Below are positions 27,098 through 35,622 of a stretch of 64,000 nt of DNA, piece by piece (position 1 is the stretch's first letter; each line of letters starts with the position of its first letter). The position numbers and the translations under genes are program-made. The stretch is from Variovorax paradoxus EPS (GTDB lineage: Bacteria; Pseudomonadota; Gammaproteobacteria; Burkholderiales; Burkholderiaceae_C), in NCBI RefSeq assembly GCF_000184745.1, contig NC_014931.1, positions 310,001 to 374,000 on the forward strand, in the 5' to 3' direction. The notes below the pieces were generated by a model, which was not told the origin of the DNA, did not search any database, and saw only the letters and a program-made list of their open reading frames with translations.

Positions 27098-28164
27098 GCC
27101 GCGACCGCCTCCTCGGCCGGCAAGAGCCGCGTGCAGTGCGCGGGCCAGTCGATGCCGACGGCGTTGCCTTCGTCCAGCGCATCGCGGCCGTCGTTGGGGC
27201 TCAGCACCATCAGGTCGCCTGCGGGCGTGGCGATGCGGTAGAGCCACTGGCTGCCGAGGAAGAAGCGCTCCTGCACCGTACCGTCGAGGCGGCCACGGCC
27301 TGCGGTGACCAGCTGGAGCTTTTCGGGCCGCACGCTCAGGAGCACCGCAGCGCCGGACTTGAAGCCGTCTTCGTCGACCTGCACCGCGAGTGGGCCGACC
27401 TCGACGTTGCAACTGCCGGTGCTGCAGGCCGTCACGCGTCCGTTCAGCAGGTTCGCCTTGCCCACGAAGGTGGAGATGAAGCGCGTGCTCGGATGCTCGT
27501 ACACGCGGTGCGGATGGTCGATCTGCGTGGCGCAGCCGCCTTCCATCACCACCACGCGGTCGCTGATCGACATGGCCTCGCTCTGGTCGTGCGTGACCAT
27601 CACCGTGGTGGTGCCGACCTTGCGCTGGATCTGGCGCAGCTCGAACTGCATCTCCTCGCGCAGCTTGGCGTCCAGGTTGGAGAGCGGCTCGTCCAGCAGC
27701 AGCACCGGCGGCTCGATCACCAATGCACGGGCGAGCGCCACGCGCTGCCGCTGGCCGCCCGAGAGCTCGCGCGGGTAGCGCGTGGCGTGCGGCTCCAGGT
27801 GCACCAGCGCCAGCGCCTGCTTCACCCGGTCGGCGCGCTCGGCCTTGGGCATCTTGCGCATCTCCAGGCCAAAGCTCACGTTGTCGGCCACCGTCATGTG
27901 CGGAAAGAGCGCGTAGCTCTGGAACACGATGCCCAGACCGCGCGTGTTGGCCTTGGCGTTCGTGATGTCCTTGCCCGCGAGTTCGATGCGGCCGCTGCTG
28001 ACGGCCTCGAAGCCCGCAATCATCTGCAGCGTCGTGGTCTTGCCGCAGCCCGAGGGGCCGAGCAGCGAGACGAACTCGCCTTTTTCGACGCTGAGGTTCA
28101 TCGCCGACACCGCGCGGGTGCTGCCGTAGAACTTGGTCACGTCGGTAAGCCGTAGGAATGACAT
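27094..28164 (-). CDS. ABC transporter ATP-binding protein (PotA-like)
   Basis: This 356-residue ATPase has Walker A GPSGCGKTT, signature LSGGQRQRVALARAL, Walker B LLLDEPLSNLD and a C-terminal TOBE domain, as in PotA, UgpC and related importers. The start at 28164 has AAAGG upstream; the in-frame ATG at 28221 lies in the regulatory region. It is the first gene of the seven-gene operon. Confidence 0.94.
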   Translation of the reverse strand: MSFLRLTDVTKFYGSTRAVSAMNLSVEKGEFVSLLGPSGCGKTTTLQMIAGFEAVSSGRIELAGKDITNAKANTRGLGIVFQSYALFPHMTVADNVSFGLEMRKMPKAERADRVKQALALVHLEPHATRYPRELSGGQRQRVALARALVIEPPVLLLDEPLSNLDAKLREEMQFELRQIQRKVGTTTVMVTHDQSEAMSISDRVVVMEGGCATQIDHPHRVYEHPSTRFISTFVGKANLLNGRVTACSTGSCNVEVGPLAVQVDEDGFKSGAAVLLSVRPEKLQLVTAGRGRLDGTVQERFFLGSQWLYRIATPAGDLMVLSPNDGRDALDEGNAVGIDWPAHCTRLLPAEEAVAA

Positions 28165-28280
28165 GGAAGCGCCTTTCGTGGGAGACCCAAAGATGGCGTG
28201 CGACACCTTGGTGCAGGCCATGGACTGCTGAGTACTTTCAATTCACTCTATTGCAACGATTGCGCCAGAACGCCTCGGGT

Positions 28281-28327
28281 ATTCCATTAATCAGAATATT
28301 TCTGCGATTTATTCCGTTCATTGGAAT
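28281..28327. promoter_or_regulatory. Tandem IclR-type operator palindromes
   Basis: Two 17-bp units, ATTCCATTAATCAGAAT (28281-28297) and ATTCCGTTCATTGGAAT (28311-28327), share an ATTCC-N7-RGAAT layout; the second is a perfect palindrome in its arms. Their centres are 30 bp apart. They are in the AT-rich region between the divergent transport operon and the IclR gene, and are good candidates for binding by that IclR protein. Confidence 0.62.
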
Positions 28328-28370
28328 ATCATCGCCAAAATCTATCCACAGAATTCCACGGGAGCAAGGT

Positions 28371-29249
28371 ATGGAAAGCAATTCGGAGGCGGCCGCAGCG
28401 TCGCCCGCGTCCAGCGGCGGCGTGCCGCGCGTCTTTTCGGTGATCCGCGCGCTCGGCGCTGTGCAGGCCGAAGGCGGCCGCGTGACCCAGATCGCACGGT
28501 CCGTGGGCCTGACGCAAGCCACCACGCACCGTTTGCTGCAATCGCTCATGGCTGAAGGCATGGTCGAGCAGGACGAGCGCAGCAAGCTCTATCGGCTGAG
28601 CATCGATTTCTTCGCGCTTGCGGCCAGCGCGGGCAACCCCGGCGACCTGCGCTCGATATGCCGGCCAGTGCTGCTGCGGCTGTGCGCGAGCCTGGGCGAC
28701 AGCATCTTCCTGTTGGCGCGCAGCGGCTTCGACGCAATCTGCCTGGACCGCAGCGAAGGGCCGTTTCCGATCCGCTCGTTCACCGGCGATATCGGCGGGC
28801 GCATCGCGCTCGGAGTGGGGCAGGGGGCGCTGGCGATCCTGGCCTTCCTGCCGGAAGCCGAGCGTGAAGAAGTGATCCGCTTCAACCTTTCGCGGGTGCG
28901 CGAGTACGGCGTGTACGACGAGGTTTATCTGCGCACCGAGATCGAGCGCGTGCGTCAGCAGGGTTATGCCGGGCGCAACACCGGGCTGCTCGAAGGCATG
29001 GCGGGCGTGGCGGTGCCGATCCTCGACCGCGAAGGCCGTGCGGTGGCCGCGCTGAGCGTGGGCACGATTGCCGATCGACTCAATGCGGACCGCATGCCGA
29101 CGGTAGTGGAACTGCTCAAGCGGGAAGCGGCGGCCATCGGGCCGAAGATCAACCCGTTCGATGCGACGCTGAGGCGGCCGGCGCAGAGCCTCGCGGGCTC
29201 GCCGGGCGGGCAGAAGATCGCGTTGCCCGAGGCGCCCGGGCCGGGCTGA
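28371..29249 (+). CDS. IclR-family transcriptional regulator
   Basis: This 292-residue regulator has an N-terminal winged helix (about residues 18-80, VFSVIRALGAVQAEGGRV and ATTHRLLQSLMAEG) and an IclR effector domain including GVAVPILDREGRAVAALSVG. ATG at 28371 has AAGG upstream; an earlier in-frame ATG at 28158 would read through the operators. It is divergent from the seven-gene transport and dehydrogenase operon and likely controls it. It ends exactly where the next, convergent gene ends. Confidence 0.92.
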   Translation: MESNSEAAAASPASSGGVPRVFSVIRALGAVQAEGGRVTQIARSVGLTQATTHRLLQSLMAEGMVEQDERSKLYRLSIDFFALAASAGNPGDLRSICRPVLLRLCASLGDSIFLLARSGFDAICLDRSEGPFPIRSFTGDIGGRIALGVGQGALAILAFLPEAEREEVIRFNLSRVREYGVYDEVYLRTEIERVRQQGYAGRNTGLLEGMAGVAVPILDREGRAVAALSVGTIADRLNADRMPTVVELLKREAAAIGPKINPFDATLRRPAQSLAGSPGGQKIALPEAPGPG

Positions 29250-29750
29250 TCACTTCAGCTTGCGGTCTTCGCTCTTGGCTTCTTCCATCGCCTCGGGCTC
29301 CAGCTCTTCCGCATAGCGGTTGAAGCGGATGAAGAGGCCCCAGCCCGCCATCAGCAGCCCGACCGCACCCAGCATCGTGGCGGCATGCAGCATCAGCTCG
29401 GGCGCCTCGCGCGCCTTGAAGGTCGCGACCAGCCCTTCGACCGCGACGGCCACGACGATGACGACCATGAAGCGCGAGAGAAAGCGCCGCACACGGGTCG
29501 GCGCGCTGATGTGCGCCTCGCGCAGCACTTCTTCCTCGAGCACGGTCTGCGAGATCTGCAGCGCGACCACGCCGGCCGCCAGCACGCCCACCGCTTCGAT
29601 GATGGCCTCGGCCGTCGGAAGGCCCAGGCCCTGCATCACGGCGCCCCAGCCGGCACGCGCCGCGATCACGACCAGCACGATCGAGGCGATGGCGAACGCG
29701 AGCGCCATCAGCGCATGGATCGCGGCGTAGAGGGCGTGGATGAGCTTCAT
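29250..29750 (-). CDS. Hypothetical inner-membrane protein
   Basis: This 166-residue protein has about four hydrophobic segments (near 10-33, 45-65, 93-112 and 120-140) and a charged C-terminal tail rich in Glu and Lys. No family is recognised. It is convergent with the IclR gene, with no intergenic space, and lies opposite to the aldehyde dehydrogenase gene, from which a 227-bp region separates it. Confidence 0.75.
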   Translation of the reverse strand: MKLIHALYAAIHALMALAFAIASIVLVVIAARAGWGAVMQGLGLPTAEAIIEAVGVLAAGVVALQISQTVLEEEVLREAHISAPTRVRRFLSRFMVVIVVAVAVEGLVATFKAREAPELMLHAATMLGAVGLLMAGWGLFIRFNRYAEELEPEAMEEAKSEDRKLK

Positions 29751-29977
29751 GGCGCTCCGGGCGGTGAAGTGAAGGTGCGGAATCTTCAGCGCGCACCGCC
29801 GCGCCGTGCGTAGGCGCGCAGCCCGACGCGCGGGGAGCGGACGCCGAGTTCATTCCGCAAACGCATCAAGTCCTTCCTTTTTTTCACTAGGCAAGCGCGC
29901 GGGATTCGCAGATATTGGCCGCATTTCCCCGGCCTCCTGTTGCCTTTCTTCTTCTCCCTCCTTCCCGGAGCGCGCCC

Positions 29978-31516
29978 ATGTCCGAAGCCCAAGCCATCCT
30001 CTCTGTCCCCACCGAAGTCGAACAACTGCTGCAGCGCCTGGGCGTGCCCCGCACCGCCTATACCGGCGGCGAGCTGACGGTGCGCTCGCCGGTCAGCGGC
30101 GAGGTCATCGCACAGGTGCCGCAGACCACGGCCGTGGAAGCCACCGGCGCCATCGGCCGCGCGCACGAGGCCTTCAAGGCCTGGCGCAATGTGCCGGCGC
30201 CGCGCCGTGGCGAGCTGGTGCGCTTGCTCGGCGAAGAGCTGCGCGCCGCCAAGCGCGACCTGGGTAGCCTCGTCACGCTGGAGGCCGGCAAGATTCCGTC
30301 CGAAGGCGCGGGCGAGGTGCAGGAAATGATCGACATCTGCGACTTCGCGGTCGGCCTCTCGCGCCAGCTCTACGGCCTCACGCTGGCCACCGAGCGCGCC
30401 GAGCACCGGATGATGGAAACCTGGCATCCGCTGGGCGTGTGCGGCGTGATCTCGGCCTTCAACTTTCCCGTGGCCGTGTGGTCGTGGAATGCGGCGCTCG
30501 CGCTGGTGTGCGGCGATTCGGTGGTGTGGAAGCCGTCCGAGAAAACGCCGCTCACCGCACTGGCCGTGCATGCCATCGCGCAGCGCGCCATCGAACGTTT
30601 CGGCGATGCGCCTGAAGGCCTGCTGGGTCTCTTGCTGGGCCAGCGCGACATCGGCGAAGTGCTGGTGGACGACCACCGCGTGCCGATCCTCTCGGCCACC
30701 GGCTCCACGGCGATGGGCCGGCAGGTCGGGCCGAAGCTCGCTGCGCGCTTCGCCCGTGCCATTCTTGAACTGGGCGGCAACAACGCCGCCATCGTCACGC
30801 CCTCGGCCGACCTCGATCTCACGCTGCGCGGCATCGCGTTCTCGGCGATGGGCACGGCCGGCCAGCGCTGCACGACGCTGCGGCGCCTCTTCGTGCACGA
30901 CAGCGTGTACGACCAGCTCGTGCCCAAGCTCGCGAAGGTCTACGGCAATGTGCAGGTGGGCGATCCGCGCGAGGCCGGCACGCTGGTCGGTCCGCTGATC
31001 GACCGCGCGGCCTTCGACGGCATGCAGAAGGCACTGAGCGAAAGCCGTGAGATCGGCGCCAAGGTGCACGGCGGCAGCCGTGTCGACGGCATCGGCACGC
31101 AGGACGCCTACTACGTGCGCCCCGCGCTGGTGGAACTCAAGTCGCACGACGGCCCGGTGCTGCGCGAGACCTTCGCGCCCATCCTCTACGTGGTGCGCTA
31201 CAGCACGCTCGACGAAGCCATCGAATGGCACAACGCTGTGGGCGCGGGCCTGTCGTCGTCGATCTTCACGCTCAATGTGCGCGAGGCCGAGCGCTTCATG
31301 TCGAGCGCGGGTTCGGACTGCGGCATCGCCAACGTCAACATCGGCCCGAGCGGCGCCGAAATCGGCGGCGCCTTCGGCGGCGAGAAGGAAACCGGCGGCG
31401 GGCGCGAAGCAGGCTCGGACAGCTGGAAGGCGTACATGCGCCGCGCGACCAACACCATCAATTACTCGACCGCACTGCCCTTGGCCCAAGGCGTGACCTT
31501 CGACATCGGCGACTGA
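29978..31516 (+). CDS. ALDH7-type aldehyde dehydrogenase, probable alpha-aminoadipate semialdehyde dehydrogenase
   Basis: This 512-residue NAD-dependent aldehyde dehydrogenase shows the ALDH7 pattern: AFNFPVAVWSWNAALALVCG, ELGGNNAAIV and the catalytic Cys298 in GTAGQRCTTLRRL. Enzymes of this class (AmaB or Pcd) oxidise alpha-aminoadipate semialdehyde in lysine catabolism. ATG at 29978 has GGAG nine bases upstream. Downstream genes encode a binding protein, an aminotransferase and a TPP enzyme, consistent with amino-acid degradation; the exact pathway is unproven. Confidence 0.9.
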   Translation: MSEAQAILSVPTEVEQLLQRLGVPRTAYTGGELTVRSPVSGEVIAQVPQTTAVEATGAIGRAHEAFKAWRNVPAPRRGELVRLLGEELRAAKRDLGSLVTLEAGKIPSEGAGEVQEMIDICDFAVGLSRQLYGLTLATERAEHRMMETWHPLGVCGVISAFNFPVAVWSWNAALALVCGDSVVWKPSEKTPLTALAVHAIAQRAIERFGDAPEGLLGLLLGQRDIGEVLVDDHRVPILSATGSTAMGRQVGPKLAARFARAILELGGNNAAIVTPSADLDLTLRGIAFSAMGTAGQRCTTLRRLFVHDSVYDQLVPKLAKVYGNVQVGDPREAGTLVGPLIDRAAFDGMQKALSESREIGAKVHGGSRVDGIGTQDAYYVRPALVELKSHDGPVLRETFAPILYVVRYSTLDEAIEWHNAVGAGLSSSIFTLNVREAERFMSSAGSDCGIANVNIGPSGAEIGGAFGGEKETGGGREAGSDSWKAYMRRATNTINYSTALPLAQGVTFDIGD

Positions 31517-31614
31517 TCGACCCCGGCCTGTTGTTCTTGCCGCGCAGCGTTTCGCTGCAGCGGCGAGGCGACGGCCGCGCGCATCCAAGAAAAAACCACC
31601 AGGAGACAGAGAAG

Positions 31615-32523
31615 ATGAAGAAGCAACTGAAGACCCTCGCCACCGCAGCGCTGCTCGCGCTCGCGTTCGGCGCCACAGCCACCGCGCAGCAGGCCCCGAC
31701 TGGCGGCACGCTCGACAAGATCAAGGCGAGCGGCAAGGTCGTGCTCGGCGTGCGCGAAGCCTCGCCGCCGATGGCCTACATGCTGGGCGCGGGCGAGAAG
31801 TACGTGGGCTACCACGTCGAGCTCTGCGAGCGCGTGCTGAAAGACATCACGCCGAATGCGAAGCTCGAATACATGGCGGTGACCGCGCAGAACACGATTC
31901 CGCTGGTGCAGAACGGCACGCTGGACATCGGCTGCGGCCCCACCACCAACAACACCGCGCGCCAGCAGCAGGTGGCCTTTGCGCTCACCACGTATGTGAG
32001 CGAAGTGCGCATGGCGACCAGGGTCGATTCGGGCATCACCACGCTCGACCAGCTCGCGGGCCGCAACGTGTCGGCCTCGACCGGCACCACCGCCGTGCAG
32101 TTGCTGCGCAAGCGCGAGCGCGCGCAGAACGTCTCGTACAACACGATGCTCGGCAAGGACCATCTGGAGAGCTTCCTGCTGATGGAGTCGGGCCGCGCCG
32201 ATGCCTTCGTGCTCGACGACAACCTGCTTGCCGGGATCATTGCGAACTCGAAGAACCCGGCGGCCTACCGCATCGTGGGCGATGCGCTGGGCTCGGAGCC
32301 GATCGCGCTCCTGTTCCGCAAGGACGACCCGGCGTTCAAGACCGCGGTGGACGAGTCGCTGCGCAAGCTCATGAAGAGCGGCGAGCTCGAGAAGATCTAC
32401 ACCAAGTGGTTCGTGGCCGCGATTCCGCCGAAGAACACCAGCCTCAACCTGCCGATGAGCCCGGCCCTGAAGCAACTGCTGCTCGAACCCAACGACAAGC
32501 CATTGGAAGCCTACGCCAAGTGA
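31615..32523 (+). CDS. Amino-acid ABC transporter substrate-binding protein (GltI-like, orphan)
   Basis: This 302-residue periplasmic protein has a signal peptide (about residues 1-23, ending TATAQQ) and the glutamate/aspartate-type domain, with GVREASPPMAYMLG near the N-terminus. AGGAGA precedes the ATG. No permease or ATPase gene is adjacent. Its stop overlaps the next gene's GTG start (GTGA), so the binding protein and aminotransferase are translated together, an unusual coupling of uptake and metabolism. Confidence 0.9.
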   Translation: MKKQLKTLATAALLALAFGATATAQQAPTGGTLDKIKASGKVVLGVREASPPMAYMLGAGEKYVGYHVELCERVLKDITPNAKLEYMAVTAQNTIPLVQNGTLDIGCGPTTNNTARQQQVAFALTTYVSEVRMATRVDSGITTLDQLAGRNVSASTGTTAVQLLRKRERAQNVSYNTMLGKDHLESFLLMESGRADAFVLDDNLLAGIIANSKNPAAYRIVGDALGSEPIALLFRKDDPAFKTAVDESLRKLMKSGELEKIYTKWFVAAIPPKNTSLNLPMSPALKQLLLEPNDKPLEAYAK

Positions 32524-33737
32524 CAGACGCAGCCGTGTTCTCGCCGGCGCAACGTGTGCGCGCCATCCACGTCTCGGAGATCCTGCGCATCACCGATCAT
32601 GCGCAGGCGCTCAAGCGCGCCGGCCGGCCGGTGATCGTGCTCGGTGCGGGCGAGCCCGACTTCGACACGCCCGAGAACATCCGGCATGCGGCCTCGCAGG
32701 CGATTGCGCGCGGCGACACGCGCTACACGGTGCTCGACGGGAGCCCCGCAATGAAGGCGGCCGTGCAGCTGAAGTTCAAGCGCGACAACGCGCTGGACTT
32801 CGCGCCCGACGAGATCAGCGTGAGCGCGGGCGCCAAGCAGGTGATCTTCAATGCGCTGATGGCGAGCCTTGATCCGGGCGACGAAGTGATCCTGCCCGCG
32901 CCGTACTGGACCTCGTACGCGGACATCGTGCAGATCTGCGGCGGCGTGCCGGTGTCGGTGGCGTGCGGCGAGGAGAACGGCTTTCGCCTGACCGCGGCGC
33001 AGCTGCAGGCGGCCATCACGCCGCGCACGCGCTGGCTGTTTCTCAACTCGCCGTCGAATCCGAGCGGCGCGGCCTACAGTGCCGCGCAACTCAAGCCGAT
33101 CACCGATGTGCTGCTCGACCACTCGGGTGTCTGGGTGTTGGCGGACGACATCTACGAACACATCCTCTACGACGGCCTCGCCTTCGCAACGCCGGTGGCT
33201 GTCGAGCCGCGGCTGCGTGATCGCACGCTCACGGTGAACGGCGTGTCGAAGGCCTATGCGATGACCGGCTGGCGTGTCGGCTACGGCGCCGGGCCGCGCG
33301 CGCTGATCGCGGCGATGGCGGTGGTGCAGAGCCAGTCGACCTCGTGCCCGTCGTCGGTGAGCCAGGCCGCAGCGATCGAGGCGCTCACCGGCCCGCAGGG
33401 CATCGTGGCCGAGCGTTGCGCATCGTTTCAACAGCGCCGCGATTTCGTCGTGGCCGCGCTCAACCGCACGCAAGGCCTGCACTGCCGCGTGCCCGAGGGC
33501 GCCTTCTACACATTCGCAAGCTGCGCCGGCGTGCTCGGCAAGCGCACCGCCACGGGCGCGCTGCTGCAGACCGACAGCGACTTCTGCCGCTACCTGCTGC
33601 AGGACTTCGACGTGGCGGTGGTGCCGGGCAGCGTGTTCGGGCTCGCGCCGTATTTCCGCATCTCGTATGCGACGTCGATGGCGCAGCTCGAAGAGGCTTG
33701 CGCGCGGATTTCCGCCGCTTGCGCCGCGCTCACATGA
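32520..33737 (+). CDS. Class I/II pyridoxal-phosphate aminotransferase (aspartate aminotransferase-like)
   Basis: This 405-residue enzyme starts at a GTG overlapping the binding-protein stop. It has the fold type I features GAGEPDFDTPENIR near the start, NSPSNPSGAAYS, and the PLP lysine in VNGVSKAYAMTGWRVGYG. Substrates of this family include aspartate, tyrosine and kynurenine; specificity cannot be read here. A palindromic repeat (copy C) follows immediately after the stop. Confidence 0.9.
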   Translation: MTDAAVFSPAQRVRAIHVSEILRITDHAQALKRAGRPVIVLGAGEPDFDTPENIRHAASQAIARGDTRYTVLDGSPAMKAAVQLKFKRDNALDFAPDEISVSAGAKQVIFNALMASLDPGDEVILPAPYWTSYADIVQICGGVPVSVACGEENGFRLTAAQLQAAITPRTRWLFLNSPSNPSGAAYSAAQLKPITDVLLDHSGVWVLADDIYEHILYDGLAFATPVAVEPRLRDRTLTVNGVSKAYAMTGWRVGYGAGPRALIAAMAVVQSQSTSCPSSVSQAAAIEALTGPQGIVAERCASFQQRRDFVVAALNRTQGLHCRVPEGAFYTFASCAGVLGKRTATGALLQTDSDFCRYLLQDFDVAVVPGSVFGLAPYFRISYATSMAQLEEACARISAACAALT

Positions 33738-33749
33738 CCCCGCATTTCT

Positions 33750-33859
33750 CCCTCCCCTTCCGGGGGAGGGTCGGGGTGGGGGCGCGCGGCGTATCCATTG
33801 CCATCGGCGCATCCAACGCCGCTTGCCCCCATCCCAGCCTTCCCCCGGAAGGGGAAGGA
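33750..33859. repeat. Paired GC-rich palindromic intergenic repeat (copy C)
   Basis: Two palindromic units (33750-33770 and 33839-33859) flank a spacer. Their sequence and layout match copies A and B. It lies between the aminotransferase gene and the TPP enzyme gene, only about 35 bp before the latter's start, so it may influence their joint transcript. Confidence 0.85.
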
Positions 33860-33894
33860 GCGAACACCAAGACCTTCATTGCATTGGACACAGC

Positions 33895-35568
33895 ATGACT
33901 TCCTCCCGCACCGGCGGCCAGATCCTGGTCGACCAGCTCATCACCCACGGCGTCCAGCAACTCTTCTGCGTGCCCGGCGAAAGCTTTCTCGCCGTGCTCG
34001 ATGCCTTGCACGATGCATCGATCGACGTGACGGTGTGCCGGCAAGAGGGCGGCGCCACGATGATGGCCGAGGCGCAGGGCAAGCTCACCGGCAAGCCCGG
34101 CATCTGCTTCGTCACGCGCGGCCCCGGCGCCACCAATGCGGCAGCGGGCGTGCACATCGCGCACCAGGACTCGACGCCGCTCCTGCTGTTCGTCGGCCAG
34201 ATCGCACGCGATGCGATGGGACGCGAAGCCTTCCAGGAGTTGGACTACGGCGCGGTCTTCGGCACGATGGCCAAGTGGGTGGTGCAGATCGACGATCCGG
34301 CGCGGGTGCCCGAACTGGTGTCGCGCGCCTTCCATGTCGCGACCTCGGGCCGCCCCGGTCCGGTGGTGATCGCGCTGCCGGAAGACATGCTGACCGAAGC
34401 CGCCGTGGTGGCCGATGCGCTGCCCTACGCAGTCACTGAAACCCATCCCGGCGCGGCGCAACTGGCCGAGTTGCAGCAGCGCCTGTCGCAGGCGCAGCGG
34501 CCGGTCGTCATCCTGGGCGGCAGCCGCTGGTCCGAAGCCGCGACGCAGCAGTTCGCGAAGTTCGCCGAGGCGTATGCGCTCCCGGTGTACTGCTCGTTCC
34601 GCCGCCAGATGCTGATGTCCGCCGAGCACCCCTGCTACGCGGGCGATCTGGGGCTCGGCGCGAATCCGCGCATGCTGGCGCGCATCCGCGATGCGGACCT
34701 CGTGCTGCTGGTCGGCGGCCGGCTGTCGGAAGTGCCGTCGCAGGGCTACGAGCTGTTTGCGATTCCGCAGCCGAAGCAGGCGCTGGTGCATGTGCATGCC
34801 GATGCCGACGAGCTCGGCAAGCTCTATCGACCGGCGCAGGGCATCCATGCCACGCCGCAGGCTTTCGCGGAGGCGGTGTCCGCGCTGCGTCCGGCGTCGG
34901 CGCCCGCCTGGCAGGCCGAGACGAAGACCGCGCGCGAAGATTTCCTGCGCTGGAGCGACCCGGCCCCCATCCGCATTCCCGGCCCGCTGCAGATGGGCGA
35001 GGTCATGCAGCACCTGCGCGAGGTGCTGCCGGCCGACACCATCTTCTGCAACGGCGCGGGCAACTTCGCGACGTGGGTGCATCGCTTCTGGCCGTTCCGC
35101 GCGTTCGCGAGCCAGCTCGCGCCGACCAGCGGCTCGATGGGCTACGGCCTGCCGGCCGGCGTCGGTGCCAAGCGTCTGTGGCCCGAACGCGAGGTGGTCG
35201 TGTTCGCGGGCGACGGCGATTTCATGATGCACGGCCAGGAGTTCGCCACTGCCGTGCAGTACGGCCTGCCGATCCTCGTCGTGCTGCTGGACAACGGCAT
35301 GTACGGCACGATCCGCATGCATCAGGAAAAGCACTACCCCGGCCGCATCAGCGCCACGCAATTGAAGAACCCCGACTTCCGCGGCTATGCCGAGGTGTTC
35401 GGCGGCCACGGCGAGCGCGTGACCACGACGGAAGAGTTCGGCCCCGCACTCGCGCGTGCGCGGGCGAGCGGCAAGCCGGCCATCCTGCATTGCCTGCTGG
35501 ACCCCGAGGCGATCACGCCGGCCAGCACGCTGCAGTCGATCCGCAAGGCTGCGCTGGCGGCGAACTGA
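33895..35568 (+). CDS. Acetolactate synthase-like thiamine-pyrophosphate enzyme
   Basis: This 557-residue TPP enzyme has the three-domain layout of the acetolactate synthase/ALS-like class: N-terminal pyrimidine-binding domain with the catalytic Glu in CRQEGGATMMAEA and GPGATNA, a central domain and a C-terminal domain with the TPP motif beginning GDGDFMMHGQEFATAVQYG. It shares features with 2-oxo acid decarboxylases. No small regulatory subunit is adjacent, so a catabolic role is more likely than branched-chain biosynthesis; that is inference. Confidence 0.9.
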   Translation: MTSSRTGGQILVDQLITHGVQQLFCVPGESFLAVLDALHDASIDVTVCRQEGGATMMAEAQGKLTGKPGICFVTRGPGATNAAAGVHIAHQDSTPLLLFVGQIARDAMGREAFQELDYGAVFGTMAKWVVQIDDPARVPELVSRAFHVATSGRPGPVVIALPEDMLTEAAVVADALPYAVTETHPGAAQLAELQQRLSQAQRPVVILGGSRWSEAATQQFAKFAEAYALPVYCSFRRQMLMSAEHPCYAGDLGLGANPRMLARIRDADLVLLVGGRLSEVPSQGYELFAIPQPKQALVHVHADADELGKLYRPAQGIHATPQAFAEAVSALRPASAPAWQAETKTAREDFLRWSDPAPIRIPGPLQMGEVMQHLREVLPADTIFCNGAGNFATWVHRFWPFRAFASQLAPTSGSMGYGLPAGVGAKRLWPEREVVVFAGDGDFMMHGQEFATAVQYGLPILVVLLDNGMYGTIRMHQEKHYPGRISATQLKNPDFRGYAEVFGGHGERVTTTEEFGPALARARASGKPAILHCLLDPEAITPASTLQSIRKAALAAN

Positions 35569-35622
35569 AGCGTTGTTCGGGACGGCCCTTGCCGGCCGCA
35601 CACCGAACCAACGGTCAGCCGT

